A DNA stretch of 38,951 nucleotides from IMG/VR virus record IMGVR_UViG_3300021963_000289, positions 1 through 38,951 of that record; one strand, 5' to 3'. How positions within the stretch are numbered: position 1 is the first letter of the stretch; each line of letters begins with the position of its first letter. Source of the DNA: a virus. The notes beneath the pieces were generated by a model. The model was not told the DNA's origin. It worked only from the letters and a program-made list of their open reading frames with translations, and searched no databases. Positions 14,535 through 23,570 of this stretch are shown one piece after another. The translations under genes were made by a program, and so were the position numbers.

Positions 14535-17303
14535 ATGGCATATAAAAATTTAAGATTCTTTGACAGCGAGTCTAATGACCTTAACCTTCTCTATAATTCT
14601 ACAACGAATATATGGGAAGGTATTTGTTATTTGCCAAACGTGTCAGTTGGATTATACGAAACCCTAACTATTTATATTTTAGAAGAGGTTGTAGGGCCCT
14701 TAGGAAATACTAAGTTTGTTACTCCAATATCTGAAAATACTGGAACTAGTTCATTTAAGTTTGAATTTTTTAGTGGATATGATTTTAGTGATGACATATT
14801 TTTATATAGCGCCAAAAATAATAATGGACAATTAGAAATCCAAAAAGATACAGTACAAAGACATACCCTATTGGACTCCGGATCATCAGTAGGTGTTGAT
14901 TCAAACGGTGTAAAGATAATCAATTCTGCCCTTCCGTTGAATCCGATTAAATGTAATGTTGCTTTGATGAGCATGGAAGATAACTTCCACACTAGACTTT
15001 TAGATATAACGGAAATTGATGCTGAAGGGGTTGAAACTCTTATAGCAACAATAAGAATTTACGGAGAAACTGAAGAGGAGGACGAAAGATTATCGGTTTT
15101 ACTATCGAATATTGGTATGACATTAAGTCCTGAAGATTATATGATTCTTAAAGATTCTGACATTAAAGAATTATCTCCAGACTGGTTGTTATTAAACCAG
15201 AAGAGGAAGGAATTATTGTTACAGGCAAGTACGATTAAACCTTTCATTGGAACATATAAAGCAATCTTAAATGCAATCGATTTCTTTGGTTATAGTAACT
15301 TGACATTAAAAGAATATTGGTTAAATATTAATGAACAATCTGAAAACTTTGGTAAATTAAAAGCGGTTGCTGTGCCAAATCAAGATGTTGTTGGATTTTT
15401 AGCAGACAAAAGTAAAAGTCAAGAACTTCCAAGTTCTAACCTTAAAAAGACAAGTCGTTTTAGTCTTGTTTACAGATTAAATGAAGCAGATGGAGGAGTT
15501 GACGAATGGGATATCCCAACCGTTAAAGAGTCGACTGATTATTCGCCAGACGAGGTATTAATAAAATTATATGGACTTAAAAATAAGCTTCAAAAGAATT
15601 TTCTACCTCTTCAAGCAAAAATCGTTGATATTACTGGAGAAGGGGATTACTTTTCTCAATTTAATTTAAACGTTTGGAATAATCAACATTCAATAAAAGT
15701 ACAAAATGCTGGACAAAATGTTGACTTTAGTAGATTTCCAAAAGAAAGACAATTATTTATTGAAGATTTAAGAAAGGTTGATTATAGATTAACTGGAATT
15801 TTACAAGATTTTAATTTTCTTACAAATACAGACAGAGAAGAAATATCTGAATCAATCACCAATTTCTATAATGGATATTACAATGAGGATTTATCTACTT
15901 TTAATACATTAGCAGGAATTCCAATTGGATGTCCAGTTATATTAAACGCAGAATCATTTATTGATTCATGGGATTCAGCTGAATTTACATTCATGGATGC
16001 TGCAGATACCGGAAATCACATGTTAAATTGGAATAACTGGTGGAAACAAGGTATTTATGAAATGGAATGGACATTTTCAGGTCCTAATGGATATTTAAAA
16101 TCATTTAGAGGTGGTGTTGGATATACTGATAATGTGGGTGTATTTCATCCAGAATATCAGCAGTTCCCAATAGTACTTCCATATGCTGGAAAATATTCAG
16201 TTGAACTTGCAATTTATGATTTATATAATGTAAGAAGTTCTCACAGAGAACCTGACTATTTTGAAGTAAAAAATAAAAATGTTGAAGTTTACGGACTATT
16301 CCAGAGAATGCTTCCTAAATTAAATTCAGATCAATACAAGTATTCTTATAATGATGCAGGTAGTGACTGGGATTGGTCAAGAGAGAACGCTGCAACTGTT
16401 GATAGTATTATAGCAACTTATTACTTAACACTAGACAGGGCAAACTATGTACACGACAGTCAAGATGGAGAAGAGTTCTCAACTGTTAGAAGATATGTTG
16501 ATGCTTCTACTGTTACTGGATTTAATGAGACTCCAGGTCCATATCAATGGAAAGAATTAAGAACGCATATTTGGAATGATGGGAATGAAGTTAATTGGGA
16601 TATGATGAGAGTCGGAGCTGACATTAACTCATCGTTTAAAATTGACGTTAGACAGGATATGGGATATTCAAATCAATATTCTACAATGTTTATTAAGCAA
16701 ATAGATCCCGTTACTAATATTGAAATAACAGATACATATCAAATAACATCGACATACCCAACTAGCTCTCTAGATTTGGCAGCATGGACTAATATTGCAA
16801 CCGAACTTTCAGGTTTAAGTGCATCCGTGCATCCATTATTCTCTAAATTTAACTTTAACCCAGTTTTAGTTGATAACGATGGAGATGGAATTGAAGATGA
16901 ATGTACATACATACTTGCCGTTTCTGAAGAGCCTTCAAGAACACATGATTTTTTTAGTGTTGGATTTAATCATCCATCCGGAGGAGAAATACCAGCAGGA
17001 TCTGAGGTTCACTTTACAAGTTACAACCCGGATTATAATGACATTTGCATTATTGATACTCACATGGAAGTTAATATGTTAAATCACGTTACTTTCTCAT
17101 ACGATATCACTAATATGCCTGGAATAGTATCTCAAGAATGGAAGCTAAAAAATAATAGTAAAAATATTGATGATATATATTATAATAATACATGGCTGAC
17201 ATATCTATTTAAGCATAAAGGAGACTATAGTATTGAGTTAGAGTTGACTGACGTTAATGGAAATAAAAACACAATAAATAAAAATATATTAAAAATCATT
17301 TAA
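14535..17303 (+). CDS. Large baseplate wedge protein in gp7 position, with Ig/PKD-like modules
   Basis: 922 aa, after gp6, where T4 has gp7 (1032 aa). The N-terminus NLRFFDSESNDLNLLYNS followed by WEGICYLPNVSVGLYETLTI is a compact strand domain. Residues 180-280 contain an acidic helical part and a strand-helix unit LTLKEYWLNI. Residues about 508-570 resemble a PKD/Ig module (MEWTFSGPNGYLKSF; AGKYSVELAIYDLYN). The last 70 residues form another (VSQEWKLKNNSKN; HKGDYSIELELTDVNGN). Residues 780-788, DNDGDGIED, have the spacing of a Ca-binding loop. Role: structural, probably wedge initiator by analogy of position; sequence homology to T4 gp7 is not evident to me. Confidence 0.62.
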   Translation: MAYKNLRFFDSESNDLNLLYNSTTNIWEGICYLPNVSVGLYETLTIYILEEVVGPLGNTKFVTPISENTGTSSFKFEFFSGYDFSDDIFLYSAKNNNGQLEIQKDTVQRHTLLDSGSSVGVDSNGVKIINSALPLNPIKCNVALMSMEDNFHTRLLDITEIDAEGVETLIATIRIYGETEEEDERLSVLLSNIGMTLSPEDYMILKDSDIKELSPDWLLLNQKRKELLLQASTIKPFIGTYKAILNAIDFFGYSNLTLKEYWLNINEQSENFGKLKAVAVPNQDVVGFLADKSKSQELPSSNLKKTSRFSLVYRLNEADGGVDEWDIPTVKESTDYSPDEVLIKLYGLKNKLQKNFLPLQAKIVDITGEGDYFSQFNLNVWNNQHSIKVQNAGQNVDFSRFPKERQLFIEDLRKVDYRLTGILQDFNFLTNTDREEISESITNFYNGYYNEDLSTFNTLAGIPIGCPVILNAESFIDSWDSAEFTFMDAADTGNHMLNWNNWWKQGIYEMEWTFSGPNGYLKSFRGGVGYTDNVGVFHPEYQQFPIVLPYAGKYSVELAIYDLYNVRSSHREPDYFEVKNKNVEVYGLFQRMLPKLNSDQYKYSYNDAGSDWDWSRENAATVDSIIATYYLTLDRANYVHDSQDGEEFSTVRRYVDASTVTGFNETPGPYQWKELRTHIWNDGNEVNWDMMRVGADINSSFKIDVRQDMGYSNQYSTMFIKQIDPVTNIEITDTYQITSTYPTSSLDLAAWTNIATELSGLSASVHPLFSKFNFNPVLVDNDGDGIEDECTYILAVSEEPSRTHDFFSVGFNHPSGGEIPAGSEVHFTSYNPDYNDICIIDTHMEVNMLNHVTFSYDITNMPGIVSQEWKLKNNSKNIDDIYYNNTWLTYLFKHKGDYSIELELTDVNGNKNTINKNILKII

Positions 17304-17304
17304 A

Positions 17305-17898
17305 ATGGCAAGTATAACAACAATCTTAGGAACTGACAGTGTTTCTTCTTCTAGAATTGTAATTAATAACAATTTTAATGCTCTTAATACTGAATTAGGG
17401 CAAATTGCAGCAAGATTAAATACTACTGCACAGACACTTTCTTTAACTGGACAAGTTAGTGCTGGTACTTTATTAGTAAACAATGGAACTATTGATACTT
17501 TTAAAGTTACAACAACTGAATTAATCGCTAATGTAGAATCTACATTTAACGAAAAAGCTTTCTTTAACAAAGGATTTGTAACTACTATCGAAGATGATGT
17601 TCAAATTATTCCAAGCAGTGGATATAATGCGTCAACATACATTTTAAATGCGAGTTATTTTGGAGCGCCAATTACTCTTCCAGCTGCTGAAAATGGACAA
17701 CAATTAACTTTTATAGTATCTGGAACTCCAACTTTAGTTGGAACTACATTACCATTGGTAGTTGCATTTGATGCGACTAGTATTGAAGGACCTACTGTAA
17801 TTGAAGTTGGTGCAAAAGGATCTATCACACTAGTATATGATGGAAGTATTTCAAAATTCCATGTTGTTTCAGCAATGAACGCGACAGTAACTTACTAA
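17305..17898 (+). CDS. Small trimer-type fibre/baseplate protein
   Basis: 197 aa, starting 2 bases after the previous stop. The N-terminus (ITTILGTDSVSSSRIVINNN, FNALNTELGQIAARLN) is a helical/coiled start common on phage fibre-attachment proteins. It is followed by repetitive strands (LSLTGQVSAGTLLVNNGTID) and a beta-sandwich-like C-terminal domain (YILNASYFGAPITLPAAENG; GSITLVYDGSISKFHVVSA). It has no Cys, is low in charge and rich in Thr/Ala/Val. It probably trimerises and links a fibre or peripheral baseplate part, comparable in position to T4 gp9/gp11, but no homology is claimed. Confidence 0.55.
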   Translation: MASITTILGTDSVSSSRIVINNNFNALNTELGQIAARLNTTAQTLSLTGQVSAGTLLVNNGTIDTFKVTTTELIANVESTFNEKAFFNKGFVTTIEDDVQIIPSSGYNASTYILNASYFGAPITLPAAENGQQLTFIVSGTPTLVGTTLPLVVAFDATSIEGPTVIEVGAKGSITLVYDGSISKFHVVSAMNATVTY

Positions 17899-17918
17899 TA
17901 AAATAAAAACAAGCTTAA

Positions 17919-19862
17919 ATGGCAACACCATTAATAAGAATACCCCAAGAACAAGGTGGAACTATGTATGCATTTTCAAGTGCAGCAAGGGATCTAACAC
18001 GAGCTTATTATAACCCAGATATTAATTTTGAGTATTCTAAGTTTGCATTGTTAGAGCTTCCAGTAGTTTCAGTACCTTCTTCAAGTAGCGATAATTACAT
18101 TCAATTTGATAATTTAATCGCAGCATCAGGTGCCCAATATACACCAAACTCAAATGCAAATGTAGATTTTGCTGAAACAATGCAAAATTATGCCCTGAAT
18201 TTTGAAAACTTTATCTTAAATGATGATGATTTCGATTCTGCTATTTTTGATTCAGATGCTGAAAAGATTTTCTTTAAATGGCTGCATCATTTAGGAGCTT
18301 TTAAAGTTAAGAATGCAACGTCGCAACAAGTAGTATCTGGATATTCTAGAGCTATTGAGGTCGAAGACGCAACGCAGGCTGGTAATAACTATAATAGAGT
18401 AGTAAAGTATCTTGGAAATATCGACGTTTCAAACGATAAAAATTATCAAGGAAATACTTATAATGAAATATTTATAAATGTACCTTCATCTGTTGGTTAT
18501 ACTCCAGATGTATTATTTAAGTCAAGCAACTATAATACTACAGCAACCTCTTATGACGTTAATCTAAACGGAGGAGAAATTAATGGAAGAGCAGGTCAAT
18601 CACATCCTGACATTAATTTAACAATGAACGCAATTGGTGATACTGTTGGAAATAATGGAGGAGAAATTGACTTAGATCCAGCAAATACATACAATTATGG
18701 TATTGAATGGAACCAATCAATATATTCTAAAATTGCAAATGACCCTAAATTAAATAACTTTTTAGAATATTCTAAAAGAGGTGGAGACTTTAGATTTAAT
18801 GCAATCTTAGTTTACTATGACATATATTCAAAATCAAACATAGCAAATAGAAGTACCAATTTATATGGTATCATACTTTTAGATAACTTTAAGGATGATC
18901 CTGCTACATCAGGATGGTACATTCCAGAATTAACAAAATATAAACCAAACGATGTTACTGGATTAAACGGTAATGCCTTTGCACTTAAACTTAATGTTAA
19001 ATTTAATTCATCATTAGATAATATTGGAGTAGAATCTAACATTAATGATTACTCAACATTCTCAATGGACATTTTCTTGGACACAACAACTGCCTTAGAA
19101 AATGCTGCTCGATTAATGGTTGAAGCAAATAACAGATATGCTGCAATCGTAGATAGATTAGCTCAAGTTGAGGACATTTTAATGACTTCAAATCAAGCTA
19201 TTGATTTTGGAGCAAGAATTGCAGACTTAGAATTGGCTCTTGAAAATGCAGCCCTTAATTTTGCAACATCAACATCAATTATTGATATGATTACTTCAGT
19301 TAACGCTAGATTAAATCAAGTTATTAGCGGAAGTATTCCAACCGAAGTTCAATACAACACAGATGTTTTAGTTAATGGAAATGGTATCAAAATTGATAAA
19401 ACGAATCCTACAAATATTAAAATATCGAATGATAATAATGGTTATGCATTGAACGATGTTTTTAACTATGATATAATTGGAGGAACTACAGGCGCTTTAA
19501 TAAATATTGCTTCATTATTTAATTTAAGCTTAACTGCATCAACTGGAATTATTACAAGAATTAAGCCATTTGATAATTTATTAAGAATTAATACAAATTC
19601 CGGGGTGATGACTGGAGATTTGAATATATACCTAGACGATAGTATCAATACATGGAAAAAAGGACAAGTTGTTAAACTATCTTTTAAAAATGCATTACCA
19701 TCGTTAGGAACATACAAAATTAATATTTACACGGATAAAAATAACGGTTGGATTTTAAAAGGATCTTTAGAAACTTCTAATATGCTTAGTCAAAAGCCAT
19801 ACGTTGAATTTATATGTGTTGATGAAATAAACAAGACATTTGAACTTGAAATTATAAGATAA
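17919..19862 (+). CDS. Baseplate/tail structural protein with internal coiled coil
   Basis: 647 aa. Residues 1-380 are a Tyr/Asn-rich beta region (MATPLIRIPQEQGGTMYAFS; YSKFALLELPVVSVPSSSS; FIFKWLHHLG-like segment at about 118). Residues about 390-472 are a long Ala/Leu-rich coiled coil (AARLMVEANNRYAAIVDRLA; RIADLELALENAALNF). A C-terminal strand domain follows, containing LINIASLFNLSLTASTGIIT and ending FICVDEINKTFELEI. The head-stalk-tip pattern suits a trimeric peripheral baseplate or fibre-base protein. Not matched to a T4 protein. Leader AAAATAAAAACAAGCTTAA, no Shine-Dalgarno. The next ATG follows one base after the stop. Confidence 0.55.
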   Translation: MATPLIRIPQEQGGTMYAFSSAARDLTRAYYNPDINFEYSKFALLELPVVSVPSSSSDNYIQFDNLIAASGAQYTPNSNANVDFAETMQNYALNFENFILNDDDFDSAIFDSDAEKIFFKWLHHLGAFKVKNATSQQVVSGYSRAIEVEDATQAGNNYNRVVKYLGNIDVSNDKNYQGNTYNEIFINVPSSVGYTPDVLFKSSNYNTTATSYDVNLNGGEINGRAGQSHPDINLTMNAIGDTVGNNGGEIDLDPANTYNYGIEWNQSIYSKIANDPKLNNFLEYSKRGGDFRFNAILVYYDIYSKSNIANRSTNLYGIILLDNFKDDPATSGWYIPELTKYKPNDVTGLNGNAFALKLNVKFNSSLDNIGVESNINDYSTFSMDIFLDTTTALENAARLMVEANNRYAAIVDRLAQVEDILMTSNQAIDFGARIADLELALENAALNFATSTSIIDMITSVNARLNQVISGSIPTEVQYNTDVLVNGNGIKIDKTNPTNIKISNDNNGYALNDVFNYDIIGGTTGALINIASLFNLSLTASTGIITRIKPFDNLLRINTNSGVMTGDLNIYLDDSINTWKKGQVVKLSFKNALPSLGTYKINIYTDKNNGWILKGSLETSNMLSQKPYVEFICVDEINKTFELEIIR

Positions 19863-19863
19863 T

Positions 19864-22800
19864 ATGAGCGCTAGCAATTCAATATCACAATTACTTGAGC
19901 AATTCTTAGAGTTAAATACTAACTCTTTAGAAACATTCAACAGAATTAATGAAGCAATAACCACTGATAAAGAAACAGTGGTTATTGACCTTTTCAACAG
20001 TAAGACAAACACTATGGAAACTATTCAAATACCGGCATTCGGATATTTGAAGAGAGAAATTGAGCGTTTAAATACTAATATTAATTCAATTAGTGGACTT
20101 GAAGGATCTAATGCAAATGTTAGATTAAAGGACGGATCTTATAGAACTATCCATACTGCTAGATTAAAAGGACCATCACCTTCAATTACAAATCTTGCAG
20201 CACCAACCACATTTAGCACAAAATTAAACGAATTTTTCGAAGATTTTTTAAATCCATTATTAACTGTAAACTTAGACGTTACTGGTCAAATTCCAGTAGA
20301 AACCGAAAAGGTTTATGTTGAAAGATTTATTTTTAATGAAAATGATTTAGCTTCAATAACTGCGTTTGACGAAATATACAAAGGTGGTAGCGAAATAGAT
20401 TATGCTACGTTTAAAAACCAATTATTAGATGGTGCATATTTACATTATATCGATGCTGAGGTTTTAGACATGCCGATGAGAATGATTCAATACACTGGAT
20501 TTTTAGACGTTACCAAAATCGATAATGCTGAAAAAACACAAGTAATTGATGGAGTATCTCAAACAAAAACCGTTAAATTATATACACTTAACAAATTAAC
20601 ATATACTGATTCTACTAAAGCTCTTAAAGATACTGAAACTTTAAAGGTTAGTGATTCATTAATTGTTAATTCAGGAAATTACAGAACAAGATACCAAATT
20701 GTTTCAATCGATAGCTCAACTTCACAAGTTGAATTATTATTGTTAGAAGGTTCTGAGTCTATTAAATTAGGTACAAATCAATTAGGAATCTATAAAGACG
20801 TAGATACTAATTTAGACATTGAAATTAAAGTTGGATTTAACGAAAGACAAGTTATCTTTGTTAAGCCAATTGATCCCGTTTCTAAAATACCAGCTGAAAA
20901 TTATTCTCCAGGTATTGCATTCTATTCGAATGAATTAGAAATCACAGATACTGCTGGAGTTAAAATGACTCTTGCTCAATATTATAAAAACGAGGTTTCT
21001 GACTTTGGACAATTTATTAAATCGCTAAAGGTAGATTACATTCCGCCAGCGGCCGTTGGTATTGTTCCAAGTGCACCTGCAATTGACACAGCTAACTTTA
21101 AAGTAGTTCAAATAAATAAACATCTTACCGATAATACTACAACCGATAAGATTAAACAACTTAAGGCTGATAAAATATCGACAGAGCAAACTCTTAAGAA
21201 ATTAGATGAGTCGATCAAGCAAAAGAAATCTTTAATCAACACTAAGAAATTTAGTTCAACTGCAGAAAAAGATACTCATAAAAATGAGCTTAACTCTTTA
21301 ATCTCTCAAAAGGATTCTGAAGCTAAGTTATTTTCATCTGTAGTTACTGAAATTAAATCTTCAGCTGAATCTGCAGATTTACAAACAGTTGATCCAAAAT
21401 ATAAAGTTAGAGGATTCTGGTCTATTCCAGAACCTAAGAAAATAGGGAATCAAGTTTCCCAAGAAGTTGTTCAGTTTAAAATTAGATATCGATATGTTTC
21501 GACAACTGGTAAAACTGCAACGGTTGACCAAATTAAATTTGTTGATTCAACAAATCAAACTGAAAAAACAGCAGCATTCTCAAACTGGATTGAGGTTTTA
21601 GGACCAGTCAGAAAGAGACAAATGAATGCTGAAGGAAAATATGAATGGATTATTGAAAGTGAAGAAGATGCAAACGCAGTTAACTTCAATTCATTAGACA
21701 TTTCAATTAATCCTGGTGAGGTTGTTGAGTTTATGATTAAATCAATTTCAGAAGCTGGTTTCCCTGCGAATCCAGTAGAATCTGAATGGTCTGAAATTAA
21801 TAGAATTGAATTCCCACAAGGAGAAATTAATACAGATGCTATGGGATCTGTAATTAAAGCAAACGAAATGGATGCTTTAAAAGTACAAATTCAGCAAGAC
21901 TTAGAAGCTGCTGGAGTATTTACTCATGTTGGAGAATCTTTCACGGTTGGAGATACTACATATTCTCATAATGCAAATACTATTGCTTCAGGGTTTTTAA
22001 CAGATCAGCAAGCTCCTATTACTGTTTATGAAAAATTATTGGCTTTACAAAATGAAGTCCTTAGTTTAAGAGCTGTAATTGAAGGTACTACTGGAGAATT
22101 AATGGTAAGAATTATCGATGAAGATGGTAATGTAACTCCAGTAACGAATAATACAACAGTTGAATTATTTGCTGGATATTATGTTAATGAAATTCCAACA
22201 CAAGGTGGTAAAGGATATATTGTTACTAAAAACTTTAAAATTGAATTATCAAATACTAAAGCGACTGATCTAGAATTAATTGCTAGAATTGTTGGTGATA
22301 CTACAAAACCAGTTGCAGTTTCAACTGCGAATACAATATTTGGTTTAGGTACTGGTGCAGGATCGATTGATCCAACTTATGGTGCAGATTCTTATTATAC
22401 TACCGAAGCTAATTATGATCTAGTTCCTGTTGTTTATCAAAACATTGGAGCTGCGTCTGACGATTGGTTTACTCTTGGAAATCAGTCAACTCAACTTAAA
22501 GGACAGTTTTTATATTCTAGATTTAGAAATGCAGCAAATGACGATAATCTTTACGTAATTACGGAAGGTGCTGCCGGAGATATCGATAATTCATTTTTAA
22601 CAGGGTACGATACTTATGAATATGGCCTTAAATTTAATTATTCAACGCAACCTTCGATTTCTGCATCTAAAGTAACGTCTTTCCAAAATGCTGTAATTAC
22701 GCCATACGCTGCGGATAACGGTGTTAATGATTTTATATGGAATGGAAGTTGGTCAGGATCAACTCCTAATAAAGTTTCAGTTGCTACGATTACAAATGCG

Positions 22801-23508
22801 TCATATAGTAAAGGAATGTTTATGCATATTTCACATCCTCTTTTACAAAACGGAGTAATTACGCCTGAAACAATTGTAAGTAACGGACAAGTCGGAATGA
22901 CAAAAACAGCACCTTTAAGATCTACTGATTCTAATGGTAAAAAACAAACGCCGTTTAGACTATTAAAAACAATTAATAAAGCAGGAGTTCCAGGATTTAG
23001 ATCAACGATTAAAACATCTTTCTCACCAGAGGATCAATATTTATTGGGTGGATATTCATGTGGATCATTCCTATATCTTTCACCGTTGAACCTAAATTCA
23101 CTAGTGGTTAATGCCCCTAATAAAAATGGTAAGAAAATAATACCTGGAGGAAGCGCTAATTCAATTTCGGTAGACTTGGTATTCCAATATAGAATGACAG
23201 ATTATTATGGAGTTGGAGACACAGGAACTGGTAGAGTTGGAGGTATTTTAGATAATACACTGACTAATTTAACATACTCAAAAAAGATAGGTATAGATAT
23301 ATTAGGTCTTGGAAAAACTGATTTCCAATTTGATGTTGAAGTTTACGCTAAATATACAACTCAAGGTAAAAACATTAATAATATTACAAGTACAATGCTT
23401 TCAAATTATGCGACAAATTACAATACAGGTAATGGATTCGGTGGAAGAAGAAAGTATTTAACAGATAATACAATTAACTTCTCATATCCAGATATTAATA
23501 TGTACTAA
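19864..23508 (+). CDS. Very large structural protein with coiled coil and fibronectin-like region
   Basis: 1214 aa. The N-terminus (1-80) is helical (ISQLLEQFLELNTNSLETF). Residues 85-420 are beta-rich. About 425-500 are a Lys/Gln-rich coiled coil (IKQLKADKISTEQTLKKLDE). About 515-650 resemble a fibronectin/Ig-type module (EVVQFKIRYRYVSTTGKTAT; INPGEVVEFMIKSISEAGFP). A second helical stretch YEKLLALQNEVLSLRAVIEG (about 722-741) leads to a beta-rich C-terminal 450 residues. This multi-domain layout suits a peripheral baseplate or fibre-network protein (a gp10-like role by position is only a guess). A perfect 12-bp hairpin lies about 90 nt into the gene (19955-19987). Confidence 0.6.
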   Translation: MSASNSISQLLEQFLELNTNSLETFNRINEAITTDKETVVIDLFNSKTNTMETIQIPAFGYLKREIERLNTNINSISGLEGSNANVRLKDGSYRTIHTARLKGPSPSITNLAAPTTFSTKLNEFFEDFLNPLLTVNLDVTGQIPVETEKVYVERFIFNENDLASITAFDEIYKGGSEIDYATFKNQLLDGAYLHYIDAEVLDMPMRMIQYTGFLDVTKIDNAEKTQVIDGVSQTKTVKLYTLNKLTYTDSTKALKDTETLKVSDSLIVNSGNYRTRYQIVSIDSSTSQVELLLLEGSESIKLGTNQLGIYKDVDTNLDIEIKVGFNERQVIFVKPIDPVSKIPAENYSPGIAFYSNELEITDTAGVKMTLAQYYKNEVSDFGQFIKSLKVDYIPPAAVGIVPSAPAIDTANFKVVQINKHLTDNTTTDKIKQLKADKISTEQTLKKLDESIKQKKSLINTKKFSSTAEKDTHKNELNSLISQKDSEAKLFSSVVTEIKSSAESADLQTVDPKYKVRGFWSIPEPKKIGNQVSQEVVQFKIRYRYVSTTGKTATVDQIKFVDSTNQTEKTAAFSNWIEVLGPVRKRQMNAEGKYEWIIESEEDANAVNFNSLDISINPGEVVEFMIKSISEAGFPANPVESEWSEINRIEFPQGEINTDAMGSVIKANEMDALKVQIQQDLEAAGVFTHVGESFTVGDTTYSHNANTIASGFLTDQQAPITVYEKLLALQNEVLSLRAVIEGTTGELMVRIIDEDGNVTPVTNNTTVELFAGYYVNEIPTQGGKGYIVTKNFKIELSNTKATDLELIARIVGDTTKPVAVSTANTIFGLGTGAGSIDPTYGADSYYTTEANYDLVPVVYQNIGAASDDWFTLGNQSTQLKGQFLYSRFRNAANDDNLYVITEGAAGDIDNSFLTGYDTYEYGLKFNYSTQPSISASKVTSFQNAVITPYAADNGVNDFIWNGSWSGSTPNKVSVATITNASYSKGMFMHISHPLLQNGVITPETIVSNGQVGMTKTAPLRSTDSNGKKQTPFRLLKTINKAGVPGFRSTIKTSFSPEDQYLLGGYSCGSFLYLSPLNLNSLVVNAPNKNGKKIIPGGSANSISVDLVFQYRMTDYYGVGDTGTGRVGGILDNTLTNLTYSKKIGIDILGLGKTDFQFDVEVYAKYTTQGKNINNITSTMLSNYATNYNTGNGFGGRRKYLTDNTINFSYPDINMY
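19955..19987 (+). repeat. Perfect 12-bp inverted repeat inside the 1214-aa gene
   Basis: Arms CAATAACCACTG (19955-19966) and CAGTGGTTATTG (19976-19987) are exact reverse complements with a 9-nt loop. It begins 91 nt after the ATG. There is no T-tract, so it is not an ordinary terminator. Confidence 0.85.
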
Positions 23509-23538
23509 CATTCTTTTAGATTGTATTCATAAAACTTG

Positions 23539-23548
23539 GATATATAAT
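23539..23548 (+). promoter_or_regulatory. Candidate late promoter element GATATATAAT
   Basis: Exact GATATATAA core in a 62-bp non-coding gap, 32 bases upstream of the ATG at 23571. One of the four exact copies found in gaps. Confidence 0.5.
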
Positions 23549-23570
23549 CTAAATAAAAAGAGTGTCCTAC

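Noticed and set aside
23562-23570. GTG start for the 1489-aa protein
   Set aside because: The ATG three codons later (MAT) matches neighbouring starts and all other genes use ATG; the extra codons add nothing conserved.
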